Assembly (NCBI GenBank): GCA_031200235.1
Contig: CP133595.1
Location: 496,001-560,000, forward strand
Origin: Cuniculiplasma divulgatum
GTDB taxonomy: Archaea > Thermoplasmatota > Thermoplasmata > Thermoplasmatales > Thermoplasmataceae
Reading direction: 5' to 3'
Length of the DNA: 64,000 nt
The notes under the pieces are model-generated. The model was not told where the DNA came from and searched no databases. It was given only the letters and a program-made list of their open reading frames with translations. Shown piece by piece: positions 45,277-54,466 of this stretch; the stretch's first letter is position 1; every line of letters begins with the position of its first letter. Position numbers and translations under genes: made by a program.

Positions 45277-45894
45277 TCACGAAACAGTTCTCTCCTGTAT
45301 CCCTTCTGCCTTTGCAGCTTCATATCCTGAGTTGAATGCTGCCAGGTTTGCCTCTGCTGCCTTCCCGGAAAATATCCTGGTTATCTCACCTTCCAGTATC
45401 TCCCTTGGGATTTCCAGAATGCCAAGCCCATACAGGAAACCTGCAATCACGGTGTTCACGGTGCGATAATTCCCTGCCGCCCTTGCGAGCTCCAGTGCGT
45501 TTATGCTGTGCAGTTTAACTTCCTTCTGTATGGCCCTGCTGATATCATCAATATCGGGATACTGCTTCCTGTTGATTCCCAGCGAAACAGGGGGTAGCTT
45601 TTCCGTGCTCATCACCATGATCGTGTGTGGTCCTGCCCTTCTGAGCGACCTGAGTGCTTCGAGGGGCTCCAGTGCCACGATTATATCCGCATCGCCGTCA
45701 GGCACTATTGGGGCATAATAGTCCCCAATCCTGACGTCCACTGACACCGAACCTCCTCTCTGGGCAAGTCCGTGTATCTCTGACATTATTGCCTTCTGGC
45801 CCGCTGACATTGCCGCGTTAGAGATCATGAGCCCCAGGGTCACCACGCCCTGTCCACCGACTCCTGCTATGATGATATTATGCTGCACCTGCAT
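45277..45894 (-). CDS. iorB: Indolepyruvate ferredoxin oxidoreductase, beta subunit
   Basis: About 205 residues of the gamma/beta-type pyruvate ferredoxin oxidoreductase domain, starting NIIIAGVGGQGVVTLGLMI and containing EIHGLAQRGGSVSVDVRIG. It pairs with IorA to oxidise aryl pyruvates to aryl-acetyl-CoA with ferredoxin. The ATG at 45894 overlaps the iorA stop by 17 bases. Confidence 0.88.
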   Translation of the reverse strand: MQVQHNIIIAGVGGQGVVTLGLMISNAAMSAGQKAIMSEIHGLAQRGGSVSVDVRIGDYYAPIVPDGDADIIVALEPLEALRSLRRAGPHTIMVMSTEKLPPVSLGINRKQYPDIDDISRAIQKEVKLHSINALELARAAGNYRTVNTVIAGFLYGLGILEIPREILEGEITRIFSGKAAEANLAAFNSGYEAAKAEGIQERTVS

Positions 45895-47764
45895 CACCCT
45901 CAAGTTCTATTGCATGGAATGGGCAGACATAGGGCTGGGTGCATACGCTGCATCCGTCGCAGATATTTGGATCGATAACCACCTTGTTCCCAGATACGGA
46001 CATGGCAGGGCATGCGAAGTTCGTGACACAGTTCATGCAGCCGGTGCATTTATCAGGATTAACCATGAACCTGACCTCAACCCCGAGCTTCCTGTTCCTG
46101 TTGTCACGGATTAATGCACATTCACGCTTGGCTATGATCACGGACACTCCGTCGTGCCTCAGCGCATCCATTACGGCAGTGAGGGTTTCCTTCAGGTCAT
46201 ACGGATCAACAACCTTAAGAAAATCAACTCCTGCTGATCTGACCACATCCTCTATTGATACTTCCCTTGTGGACGGTCCTGCAAGGAATAACGGAGTTCC
46301 GGGATTTGGCTGCCTGCCTGTCATGGCTGTAATATCATTGTCCATTATGACAAGGAGCAGCCTGGATTTGTTGTGCACAGCATTTATCAGACCTGGGATT
46401 CCTCCATGGAAGAATGTGGAATCTCCAATGAAGGCAATTGCGCGCCTGTCCGTGGCGGCAGTGAGGCCGGAGGCAACACCCACTGATGAGCCCATGCTGA
46501 GCATGACCGTAGCCTCGTCGAACGGATCATAGTCTCCCAGGGAATAACAGCCTATATCGGAGGAATAAACAGGATCACTGATCCTGAGCATCTTCACTGC
46601 CCTCTTCACGGCAAAATACGTGCCGCGATGCGGACATCCGGGGCACAGGACAGGAGGCCTTGCAGGCACATCCATGGAAAGCTGGCTCGTACCTGTCTGT
46701 TCCTTCCTGCCAAGGGCAAGGATCTCCCTGAGTATTTTATCCACTGAATTGGGGGAAAGTTCATGGCTCATTGGGAAGACACCGTCGAGCTTTCCAGTAA
46801 TGTTGACACTGAGGCCTTTCTTCTGGGCCAGGGACCTGCAGGCGGTCTCGATTACAGGGTCCACCTCCTCAGCCACTATGACTGTTGGATGCTTCTGCAT
46901 GAATTCTGCCACCATCTTCTCCGGAAATGGGTTTATTATTCCCAGCTTCAGCACTTCAATGTCCAGCCCAAGCTTCTTCATGCTGTCCATCATTATGTTG
47001 AATGCCTCTCCGGACGCTATGATTCCATGCATTGATTCCGGATTTCCAATCCTGGTCACCAGCAGGTCCTGGTAATTCTCGCCGGATATCTTCTCCATCC
47101 TTGAGATCAGGGCTTCCTTGTACCTGTATGAATTTGACGGGAGTGCCACATACTTGCCCGGAGGTGCGGGTATATTTTCCCTGTGCCTTTCCTGTATTTC
47201 ACCCATGACAACGGAGGAACGCATGTGGCTTGTCCTGGTGGTTGTCCTGAACATGACTGGCAGGCCTTCCCTTTCAGATATCATGAATGCAATCTTCAGG
47301 AAGTCCTTGGCCTCCTGCGGATTCGAGGGCTCAATTAATGGCAGATGGGCAAGCTGCGCATATATCCTGTTGTCCTGCTCATTCTGGGACGAAAACATTG
47401 ACGGATCGTCTGCCGTCATTATTACCATTGGAGCCCCTGTACCTGTATATGCTATGCTCATGATGGCATCTGCCGCCACGTTCATTCCCACGTGCTTCAT
47501 GAATACAAAGGACCTGAGGCCCGATATGGACGCGGCAAAGGCAGATTCAACGGCCACCTTCTCGTTCACGGAGAATTCAAACTTCAGCCCAGCCTTTCCC
47601 GCTATCTCGAATAGAACATCGCCAACCTCGCTTGATGGAGTGCCAGGGTATGTGGTGGCAACATCGACGCCAGCCTCTATGACACCACGGGCTATTGCCT
47701 CGTTTCCAAGGAGAAAAAGCCTGTCTCCCGGTTTTGCCTTGAGGATACTGTCATATGATGACAT
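45878..47764 (-). CDS. iorA: Indolepyruvate ferredoxin oxidoreductase, alpha subunit
   Basis: A 628-residue protein: N-terminal pyrimidine-binding domain (TTYPGTPSSEVGDVL), central domain, TPP-binding part with CPGCPHRGTYFAVKRA and GDSTFFHGGIPG...MDND, and a C-terminal ferredoxin domain with CTGCMNCVTNFACP and CDGCSVCTQPYVCP for two [4Fe-4S] clusters. It acts in aromatic amino-acid breakdown. ATG at 47764. Confidence 0.92.
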   Translation of the reverse strand: MSSYDSILKAKPGDRLFLLGNEAIARGVIEAGVDVATTYPGTPSSEVGDVLFEIAGKAGLKFEFSVNEKVAVESAFAASISGLRSFVFMKHVGMNVAADAIMSIAYTGTGAPMVIMTADDPSMFSSQNEQDNRIYAQLAHLPLIEPSNPQEAKDFLKIAFMISEREGLPVMFRTTTRTSHMRSSVVMGEIQERHRENIPAPPGKYVALPSNSYRYKEALISRMEKISGENYQDLLVTRIGNPESMHGIIASGEAFNIMMDSMKKLGLDIEVLKLGIINPFPEKMVAEFMQKHPTVIVAEEVDPVIETACRSLAQKKGLSVNITGKLDGVFPMSHELSPNSVDKILREILALGRKEQTGTSQLSMDVPARPPVLCPGCPHRGTYFAVKRAVKMLRISDPVYSSDIGCYSLGDYDPFDEATVMLSMGSSVGVASGLTAATDRRAIAFIGDSTFFHGGIPGLINAVHNKSRLLLVIMDNDITAMTGRQPNPGTPLFLAGPSTREVSIEDVVRSAGVDFLKVVDPYDLKETLTAVMDALRHDGVSVIIAKRECALIRDNRNRKLGVEVRFMVNPDKCTGCMNCVTNFACPAMSVSGNKVVIDPNICDGCSVCTQPYVCPFHAIELEGDAGAA

Positions 47765-47979
47765 TTAGTGCACAATATGATAATCAATTACCGGTTATTT
47801 CAATGCGATCCCTAATGCTATGTCAGTCAATTCCACTCATGGCGCCTGCTTTATGCAGCGGGGTTCAATATTCCATGGATTGCATGTGCAGCAATGTTAA
47901 TCTGCTGAAACTGAGGTATCCTGATAACCTGCTCAAAAAATTACATGAAAATTTTAAAGCAGCTTTACATCACAGTTTC

Positions 47980-48321
47980 ATGTCCATGAAAAAAGCACTG
48001 TTTTACATTGTAGCTTCGGAAAAGGATCGAGCAGCCATGGGACTTACAGTGGCAAGAAGGGCCGCTGAACACAAAAGATTCAGCGACGTGAAAGTAATAC
48101 TGCAGGGCGAGAGCGAAAAGCTCCTGCTTGATGAATCACCCGGAATCAAGGACAACGTTGATTACCTCATAAAGAACCACCATATTGATTCAGCATGCAA
48201 ATTCATCGCAGAGAAATTCACGCTCACTGAGCCCATACTGAAAAAGGGTGTTGATCTCCAGCCTGCTGGAGAGAGGCTTGCCGCCCTTGTAAATGATGAC
48301 TATGTGCCAATAGTATTCTGA
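47980..48321 (+). CDS. Small DsrE-like protein
   Basis: A 113-residue protein starting MSMKKALFYIVASEKDRAAMG. A DsrE-like alpha/beta pattern is seen, with a Cys in SACKFIAEKF. The ATG at 47980 has a TATA-like AATTTTAAA about 27 bases upstream, so the message is probably leaderless; the open frame further upstream is not protein-like. Role unknown; it may carry sulfur like the other DsrE-family proteins in the window. Confidence 0.6.
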   Translation: MSMKKALFYIVASEKDRAAMGLTVARRAAEHKRFSDVKVILQGESEKLLLDESPGIKDNVDYLIKNHHIDSACKFIAEKFTLTEPILKKGVDLQPAGERLAALVNDDYVPIVF

Positions 48322-48354
48322 GTTGTTTAGAAATTATTCGTTAAGGCTTTAGAT

Positions 48355-48843
48355 ATGCAGGAAAATACGGAACAGACGTTCAGGGAGGTGATGAGGGGCT
48401 ATCCAACCGGAGTGACTATTGTGACCTCCCTTTCTGAAGGAAAGCCAGTGGGCGGTACCATGAACTCCTTCACTTCAGTCTCCATGACTCCACCTCTTAT
48501 TGCGGTTTTCATAACTGCCGGCAGCCATACAGCACAGGCCATAGCAGGAAGCAGGAAATTCAACGTGAACATACTCAGTGCCAGTCAGGAGGCGGATGCA
48601 AGAAAATTTGCAGATCCGGACAGCGCAACGAGGTTCGCTCAGGATCACTTTGAGAGTGGCAGCAATGGAATCCCTGTTATCCCGGGTTCAATTGCCTGCC
48701 TTGAATGCACACTTGAGGATCAGATTCCAGTTGCGGATCATATAATGTTTCTGGGAAATGTCACAGCTGCATACAGTCTCAAGGAAGGAAATCCCATACT
48801 GTATTACCGCAGGAAATTCCGGGAACTGCCGTCTAATCCTTGA
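48355..48843 (+). CDS. Flavin reductase-like FMN-binding protein
   Basis: A 162-residue protein of the flavin reductase domain family: FREVMRGYPTGVTIVTS, NSFTSVSMTPPLIAVFI and a C-terminal ADHIMFLGNVTAAY. It should bind FMN and reduce free flavin or serve as the reductase partner of a monooxygenase. Follows the DsrE-like gene by 33 bases and may share its transcript. Confidence 0.85.
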   Translation: MQENTEQTFREVMRGYPTGVTIVTSLSEGKPVGGTMNSFTSVSMTPPLIAVFITAGSHTAQAIAGSRKFNVNILSASQEADARKFADPDSATRFAQDHFESGSNGIPVIPGSIACLECTLEDQIPVADHIMFLGNVTAAYSLKEGNPILYYRRKFRELPSNP

Positions 48844-48912
48844 TGGCAATGCTATAATACAGTGCCTTCCACAACATTATTAGGCAGGATATGGCATGAT
48901 CATAGGATAGAA

Positions 48913-49836
48913 ATGGCTCTTGATCCTGATGTTGCGAAGCTCTTGAAGATGATTTCTGAAATGAACATGCCCAATTTCAGGGACATGGATGTTGGCGATC
49001 TGCGGAATATGATGGACAACAACCCATTGATGAAGGAGGATATCCAGATAAGCCGGACCACAGACATGTCCATAGGCGACGAAAAAATCCCTGCCAGGCT
49101 TTATGATCCGAAGGATGGCACCAGGTCCCTCATACTGTATTTCCATGGGGGCGGCTTCGTTTTTGGAAACCTGGAAAGCCACGATGCGGTGTGCCGCAGG
49201 GCAGCCCGGGAATCCGGCTGCAAGGTTCTTTCTGTGGATTACAGGCTTGCCCCTGAACACAAGTTTCCAGCCGCGGTAGAGGATGCTTTCACTGCCTATG
49301 TATGGGCAAGGAAAAATGCCAGGAAGCTTGACGTTGACCCTGACAGGATTGCCGTGGCAGGGGACAGTGCCGGCGGGAACCTTTCCGCTGCCGTCAGCCT
49401 CATGATCAGGGACCGTGGCATTGAAAAACCCATGCTTCAGATTCTATTCTATCCTGCTCTCGGCCCTGACTTCTTCTCCGAATCACTGCGTGAATTCTCT
49501 GATGGCTTCTTCCTCACCAGGGATCAGATTGACTGGTTCGGTGACATGTACCTGGGAAATAAGGCTGATGCCCTGAACCCTTACTTCTCGCCCATCCTGC
49601 ATCCTGATCTCTCAGGGTTACCTGAGGCCATAATCATAACAGGAGAGCATGATCCCCTCAGGGACCAGGGTGAGACATATGTATCAAGGCTCGGGTCCGC
49701 AGGCATTCCTGTGACCGGCATAAGGGCAATGGGAATGATTCATGGATTCCTGAGCTTCACACCGGTTGTTCCCGCTGCTGCTTGCGTTGCCGACATGGTG
49801 TGGTCACTGGTCGGAAAGAAGCTGGGATCCCGCTGA
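48913..49836 (+). CDS. Alpha/beta hydrolase (hormone-sensitive lipase-type carboxylesterase)
   Basis: A 307-residue esterase with the oxyanion motif YFHGGGFVFG, nucleophile GDSAGGN, and the acid and base in GEHDPLRDQG and GMIHGFLSF. These place it in the HSL (family IV) group. The ATG at 48913 gives the usual family start; a TATA-like ATTATTAG lies about 30 bases before it. Short-chain acyl esters are the likely substrates. Confidence 0.88.
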   Translation: MALDPDVAKLLKMISEMNMPNFRDMDVGDLRNMMDNNPLMKEDIQISRTTDMSIGDEKIPARLYDPKDGTRSLILYFHGGGFVFGNLESHDAVCRRAARESGCKVLSVDYRLAPEHKFPAAVEDAFTAYVWARKNARKLDVDPDRIAVAGDSAGGNLSAAVSLMIRDRGIEKPMLQILFYPALGPDFFSESLREFSDGFFLTRDQIDWFGDMYLGNKADALNPYFSPILHPDLSGLPEAIIITGEHDPLRDQGETYVSRLGSAGIPVTGIRAMGMIHGFLSFTPVVPAAACVADMVWSLVGKKLGSR

Positions 49837-49840
49837 CCTG

Positions 49841-51310
49841 TCACTGATTCTCCTTGAATCCAGTGTAGCTCACACCCTCCACGTCAAATTCCCCAGCTCT
49901 TTCCAGGGTGTTCGGCCTGTGCCTGGAATAGTACATGGTTACGGCCAGCCCTCCAAGGATAACCCACAGCATTGTTGCAATTAGTGACCCAAAATAGGCG
50001 TCATTTATTGGTGATGGCGTGGAAAGCCATTTTGCCACAACATCGCTCATGGAGAAGTATATGACTACAAGCCCTATGGCAGTGGCTGCTGCCGGTGCAA
50101 TTCCGTGCGTCAGCAGCCTGAACTCACCTATTCTCCTGGTGAAAAAAGTCAGTGAAGTGTTGGCCATTATGTGGACCAGGATGATCGAGATGCCTGTGCC
50201 TGCCTCCAGAATGAATGCAGCGTTTTCCGGGCCGTAGATCACCCCCATGATTACGTCAAGCGCAAACGACCCCAGCGCCCACGCAATTAATGCATTGGCA
50301 GGAGACTTGTATTTGGGATGGATTCTGCTCAGGCTCTTGGGAAAGACAACGCCATCACGGGCAGCTGAATACCACCACCTGCTCACGGCGGTTGCCTTGG
50401 ATACCCCGTTGGTCAGGTAGCTGTTCACTGTGAATATTATCAGGAGAACCAGCCCGACTGGCCCAAGATACCTGCTGAACACTATAAGGCCGGCATCGTT
50501 GGTTGTGGCGAAGCTCGCAATGTGGCCAATACCCCATCCAACGGTAAGTGCGTAGGTTGCAGGTATTATTGATATTGCGGTGAGGACCATGGCGAATATG
50601 ATGGATTTTCCTATGTTCTTCTTGGGCTCCTTTATCTCTTCGGAAACCGTTGTGACCACCCCGCTTCCCGTGAAATCGAGAATTGAGAACACCGCGCCGA
50701 ACATAATGGCGGAAAACCCAATGCCGGTTGACCTGGAAATTGTGAATGGCAGCACTGAGTTTCCCGGCCCAACCCTGATTATGATTATTATTGCTCCAAT
50801 GAGCAGGAACAGGACCTCGGCAAGTCCGGCAATTGCATTGTATCCCAGTGAAGGCTTTATGCCGAAATACGTGACTGCGATTATGTAACCCGTGAAGGCA
50901 GCTGCAAATATGACCCATATGTATGGGATGCTGCTTATTGCAGGCGATATGAGGAATATGAAGCTGGACAGACCGAGTATCCCGAATGCCGCCCCTGTTA
51001 TATCGTAATACATGAAGCTGAAAGCCGTTATTGGCCCCAGTCTTCCTCGATCTGTTGCGGATGAGGCGTAAGCATAGTAGCTTCCGGCGTTGGACTTATA
51101 CTTGCTGAACTGGTAGGGCGTTATCATCCACAGTGCGTAAATGAGCCATCCGAATATTACAGACAGGACTGTGTCAGGGCCAGCAATTGAGAAAGATGCC
51201 ACCAGCAGGATAGCAATATCTGCTGCCGGGGCAACCTGCCCAAGAGACTGGAACACTCCCTGGAACAGGCCCACTGCGTTCTTCTGCAACCTGTTTCTTC
51301 TTCGCATCAT
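49841..51310 (-). CDS. Amino acid permease (APC superfamily)
   Basis: A 489-residue protein with about twelve membrane segments. The first helix region GQVAPAADIAILLVASFSIAGPD and FTGSGVVTTVSEEIKEPKKNIGKSI (helix 6-7 region) are APC signatures. Substrate unknown. It converges on the esterase gene with a 4-base gap. Confidence 0.85.
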   Translation of the reverse strand: MMRRRNRLQKNAVGLFQGVFQSLGQVAPAADIAILLVASFSIAGPDTVLSVIFGWLIYALWMITPYQFSKYKSNAGSYYAYASSATDRGRLGPITAFSFMYYDITGAAFGILGLSSFIFLISPAISSIPYIWVIFAAAFTGYIIAVTYFGIKPSLGYNAIAGLAEVLFLLIGAIIIIIRVGPGNSVLPFTISRSTGIGFSAIMFGAVFSILDFTGSGVVTTVSEEIKEPKKNIGKSIIFAMVLTAISIIPATYALTVGWGIGHIASFATTNDAGLIVFSRYLGPVGLVLLIIFTVNSYLTNGVSKATAVSRWWYSAARDGVVFPKSLSRIHPKYKSPANALIAWALGSFALDVIMGVIYGPENAAFILEAGTGISIILVHIMANTSLTFFTRRIGEFRLLTHGIAPAAATAIGLVVIYFSMSDVVAKWLSTPSPINDAYFGSLIATMLWVILGGLAVTMYYSRHRPNTLERAGEFDVEGVSYTGFKENQ

Positions 51311-51590
51311 TATGTTTTTGCTCCCTTCAGGCTATATCTGGCGCAAGCGGGAAGAAATCACTTTATCCGCTGCATGCTGAATCATGGCAGTTTCACATTC
51401 TAGCCGCTTATGTTTTCCTTATTGACCCCATAATATAAAACTGTATTGTTTCCAGGCTAAAATCCGATATTATGTCAACTTATACTGGTCTCTTCATAAA
51501 TATCAATGAGATATTTTACAAATATGGCATATAATTTATGATTAGGCATCGCGGGTGTCATTCTTCCGGTTGACTGGAGCTCCCAGGGGC

Positions 51591-51710
51591 CTAAAAACCC
51601 TGGCAGCAGTCCAGATATATGGTGTGGCCACACTGCGGACAGGCTGAATTATGCCTGTAATAGTAGCAGCTGCTGCAAGTACAGTCCTCTTCAGCGCAAT
51701 CCTGGCACAT
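51591..51710 (-). CDS. Cysteine-rich mini-protein (39 residues)
   Basis: A short frame from ATG 51710 to TAG 51591 with nine cysteines in 39 residues, arranged CQDC-x4-C-x-C-x2-C then CPQC, ending CCQGF. The spacing suits two metal sites. The open frame continues upstream, but those residues are not protein-like. No family recognised. It lies between the permease and an MFS gene on the same strand. It may be a metal-binding or redox protein, or a fragment. Confidence 0.5.
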   Translation of the reverse strand: MCQDCAEEDCTCSSCYYYRHNSACPQCGHTIYLDCCQGF

Positions 51711-51908
51711 GAAATTGGAATCCACAGCTGGGTGAATAACATTATGTCGTATTCCGTGCAAAATACATGAAGGAAGAGGTAGCAACCTCTCAATGCGCGG
51801 GCCTGGAATCCATGGAAATCCTCTAAGAAGCATCAACAGGGTGCATCATTCATCCGGCCCGAAAATACTGTGGTTACACCGAACCTCGCCAGATCATTAT
51901 GGATTCGT

Positions 51909-53072
51909 TCATGGATTGGGGGTTCCGGAAATGTGCCTTGCCAGGTATCTCTGCATGAGGGCAACGGTGAGAGACATCAGGATCAGGAAGAGCCCGATGA
52001 GTCTCCACATGGCGTTGTATGAGATCACGTCCACAACAGTTCCGGAAAGCGGCGTGCCAAGTATTGTCCCCATGCTTATCATCATGAGGCTCACGCCGCT
52101 GAAAAGGCCGATGCGGTCGCGCGGGGCAATTTCAGATATCAGTGTAACGTATGTGCTGTTCCAGCCTATGGCACTCATGCCGAGGACAAATGCCATCACG
52201 CCTGCTTCCAGAATGTTTCCGGCCACCAGGGAGAAGGTTATGAACAGGAGGCCTGCTATGAGCATGATCATTGCGATCATCCTTGACCTGTTCCTGCTGA
52301 ACATCCTCTCGGAAAGGTTCACCCAGAAGAGCCTGCCTGCCACGGAACCTGCAAGCAGGACAGCCAGGAGTATTTCCGACCAGATGATTGGGAAGCCCCT
52401 GAACCTCATGTATACAACGAAGTATGTGAGCAGGGACTGCTGGCCCCAAGACAGGAATGCCACCGGAAGGCTTACCAGCAGGAGCAGGCGGTTGCGCCAC
52501 GTTGAGAAGAACTCCCGCACGTACCCCTTCCCAGAGCCCCTGCTTCCTTCCGGCCTGACATCCCGGGCTATGCCGATTGCCAGGCCTCCAGAGATCAGGG
52601 CCGTGAGTATGAGGGCATCCCTGAGAGAGAAGTGCAGGGCGACAAGTGGCAGGGCAAGAGCCGCCAGTGCCGCCCCAAGAGGAACACCTGACTGTTTTAT
52701 TCCCATTGTTCGAGCGTGATGCGGATAATAAGCTGCCATCACAGAGCTGTTTGTGGAAGGGGTCACTATGCCGTATCCAAATCCTATGATGAAGAAGCCC
52801 GACACTATTTCTGGATAGTTCTGAGCAGATCCTGCAACAAGTGATCCAAGAGCCATCATGCCAAAGGCTATTTTCAGTGCGGTGTTCCTTCCAAGGCGGT
52901 CAACAAAATAGCCTGTCATTGATGACATTGTCAAAGAGCCTATGAAAATGAAGCTCGTGATGAGCCCGAGCTGGGCTGAGGAAAGGAGAAAATCAGATTT
53001 TATGAATGGAGCAAGTGGTGAGTAGGCGGAATCATTGAAGTTACCAAGGGTCATGAAAAGCAGTGCCTGCAT
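51909..53072 (-). CDS. Major facilitator superfamily transporter
   Basis: A 387-residue protein with twelve predicted membrane segments; motif A in the loop after helix 2 reads GYFVDRLGRNTALK. Substrate unknown. It lies just downstream of the HxlR-type regulator on the same strand (72 bases apart), so it may be the regulator's target. Confidence 0.85.
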   Translation of the reverse strand: MQALLFMTLGNFNDSAYSPLAPFIKSDFLLSSAQLGLITSFIFIGSLTMSSMTGYFVDRLGRNTALKIAFGMMALGSLVAGSAQNYPEIVSGFFIIGFGYGIVTPSTNSSVMAAYYPHHARTMGIKQSGVPLGAALAALALPLVALHFSLRDALILTALISGGLAIGIARDVRPEGSRGSGKGYVREFFSTWRNRLLLLVSLPVAFLSWGQQSLLTYFVVYMRFRGFPIIWSEILLAVLLAGSVAGRLFWVNLSERMFSRNRSRMIAMIMLIAGLLFITFSLVAGNILEAGVMAFVLGMSAIGWNSTYVTLISEIAPRDRIGLFSGVSLMMISMGTILGTPLSGTVVDVISYNAMWRLIGLFLILMSLTVALMQRYLARHISGTPNP

Positions 53073-53143
53073 GGCAACCGAAATAGAACGTCCGCTTGCT
53101 CTCGTGAACGGGGATTATCAACTGTATTGTTAACTTTCGCTAT

Positions 53144-53527
53144 TCATGGCAGCTGGCCATTCTGCGGCATGTCTGCCTTTTTCATGATCCACTGCTGGCC
53201 CCACCGCTTTAGATCCTCAAGGGAATACTTGAGCGATTTGCCCTTCTCTGTGAGATCGTACCGCACCCTGAAGGGCCTGGTGCTCTCTACCTCCCTGGTG
53301 ACAATCCCGTGTGCCTCAAGGTACTTCAGTGTGGATGAAAGCGTCTTGGAGTTCAGCCCTTCTATGCTCTTCAGGAGATCATTGAATCCCATGGGGCCGT
53401 CATTAAGGTAGCGTATGACTATGAGTCGCCACTCGCCCCCTATCTCCTTGATTGCTTCAACAATGGGACAACTATCTTTCTTTGGGGAAGTTATTTCAAC
53501 TATTTCATCTGATTTACTGTATGCCAT
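53144..53527 (-). CDS. HxlR-family transcriptional regulator
   Basis: A 127-residue winged-helix protein: CPIVEAIKEIGGEWRLIVIRYL, GFNDLLKSIEGLNSKTLSSTLKYLEAHGIV and RVRYDLTEKGKSL are the HxlR signature. A Cys at residue 20 is the usual redox or aldehyde-sensing position. It probably binds the TTACA/TGTAA sites in the divergent region before the YceI-like gene. The ATG at 53527 has an ATTTAAAT TATA box about 29 bases upstream. Confidence 0.88.
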   Translation of the reverse strand: MAYSKSDEIVEITSPKKDSCPIVEAIKEIGGEWRLIVIRYLNDGPMGFNDLLKSIEGLNSKTLSSTLKYLEAHGIVTREVESTRPFRVRYDLTEKGKSLKYSLEDLKRWGQQWIMKKADMPQNGQLP

Positions 53528-53542
53528 CTTGTTTAGAGTGAG

Positions 53543-53601
53543 TTACAGAGATTATTTAAATGTAACTGCTATACTGAGATTACAATTGTAAGTAAGTTAC
53601 A
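53543..53601. promoter_or_regulatory. Divergent promoter region with repeated TTACA/TGTAA half-sites
   Basis: Five copies of the half-site occur in 59 bases: TTACA at 53543, TGTAA at 53561, TTACA at 53580, TGTAA at 53587, TTACA at 53597. The middle pair forms the perfect palindrome TTACAATTGTAA (53580-53591). They surround the TATA box of the HxlR gene (about 53552-53561) and precede the YceI-like gene, so they are likely HxlR operators. Confidence 0.6.
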
Positions 53602-53623
53602 AATGTATAGTTAGGTGAAAAAA

Positions 53624-54181
53624 ATGGAAGAGAAGACATGGCTTGTGGACAAAGTTCATTCAAGCATAGAGTTCAGCATAAGGCACATGATGATTTCAAC
53701 GGTAAGAGGCAAGTTCAAGGAATTCGACGGCGAGATAAGGGGAAACCCGGATGACTTCTCAACCCTGAAGGCCCATTTCACAATAAAGGTTGCCAGCATT
53801 GACACGGGTACCGCGGACAGGGACAACCACCTCAGGTCCGATGAGATACTTGCCATGGATAAGTACCCCACTGTTGAGTACACCGTGAAGAAAGTTACTG
53901 GATCTGCGGATGAAGTTAAGATCACCGGCGATCTCAGGATCAAGGCCATAACAAAGGAAGTTGTGTTCAAGGGAGAATACGGCGGCAAGATAAAGGACCC
54001 CTATGGAAACGACAGGTTTGGGCTCACTGCCTCCGCAACAATCAACAGGGGAGATTTCGACGTGAAATGGAACATGGCCCTTGAGGGTGGCGGACTCATG
54101 CTTGGCGACAAGGTGAATCTTTACCTCCAGCTTGAGGCCTACAGCCCGGTTGCCCAGAAGCAGGAAGCTGCTTCACAGTAA
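53624..54181 (+). CDS. YceI-like lipid-binding protein
   Basis: A 185-residue protein of the YceI lipocalin-like family: TWLVDKVHSSIEFSIRHMMISTVRGKF, the ATFTIKVASIDTG-like core, and DLRIKAITKEVVFKGEYGG. It should bind an isoprenoid or quinone-like lipid in a beta-barrel. No signal peptide, so it is cytoplasmic. ATG 53624 is preferred; a GTG at 53615 is in frame. It is divergent from the HxlR regulator and probably under its control. Confidence 0.9.
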   Translation: MEEKTWLVDKVHSSIEFSIRHMMISTVRGKFKEFDGEIRGNPDDFSTLKAHFTIKVASIDTGTADRDNHLRSDEILAMDKYPTVEYTVKKVTGSADEVKITGDLRIKAITKEVVFKGEYGGKIKDPYGNDRFGLTASATINRGDFDVKWNMALEGGGLMLGDKVNLYLQLEAYSPVAQKQEAASQ

Positions 54182-54434
54182 TTTTTTTAGAGGAGCTTGC
54201 CTGGAGTTTCCTATCATGGATAATTTCTGGCCGTAAACTGCTTCTCTCACATTTCCTATGGATTGCGCTTATACCACGTTTCTTGGTTCCGTCATTCCTG
54301 ATTGCATTGCAGAAGCCCCGGCAGGTGGCGTTGAACTCCACTTCAAATGTCTCATCACGCTTCGTATAGGTTACGTCAGTGACCCCTGGTTCCCCAATAT
54401 TGCTGAAAATTCCAGCCATCAGTTCGCCTGTCAT
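54096..54434 (-). CDS. Uncertain 112-residue protein overlapping the YceI-like gene
   Basis: A frame from ATG 54434, 33 bases after the M20 peptidase stop on the same strand. The first 60 residues look protein-like (GIFSNIGEPGVTDVTYTKRDETFEVEFNATC), but the last 30 run antisense through the end of the YceI-like gene and have poor composition. The gene may be real in its first part and frameshifted or extended after that. No family recognised. Confidence 0.35.
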   Translation of the reverse strand: MTGELMAGIFSNIGEPGVTDVTYTKRDETFEVEFNATCRGFCNAIRNDGTKKRGISAIHRKCERSSLRPEIIHDRKLQASSSKKITVKQLPASGQPGCRPQAGGKDSPCRQA

Positions 54435-54466
54435 TGATTTTCATGACAGTTGCACAGATATTCCTG

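Noticed and set aside
45155-45469. Plus-strand frame of 104 codons starting between ttuA and iorB
   Set aside because: Two thirds of it is antisense to the end of iorB; no ribosome site or conserved motif.
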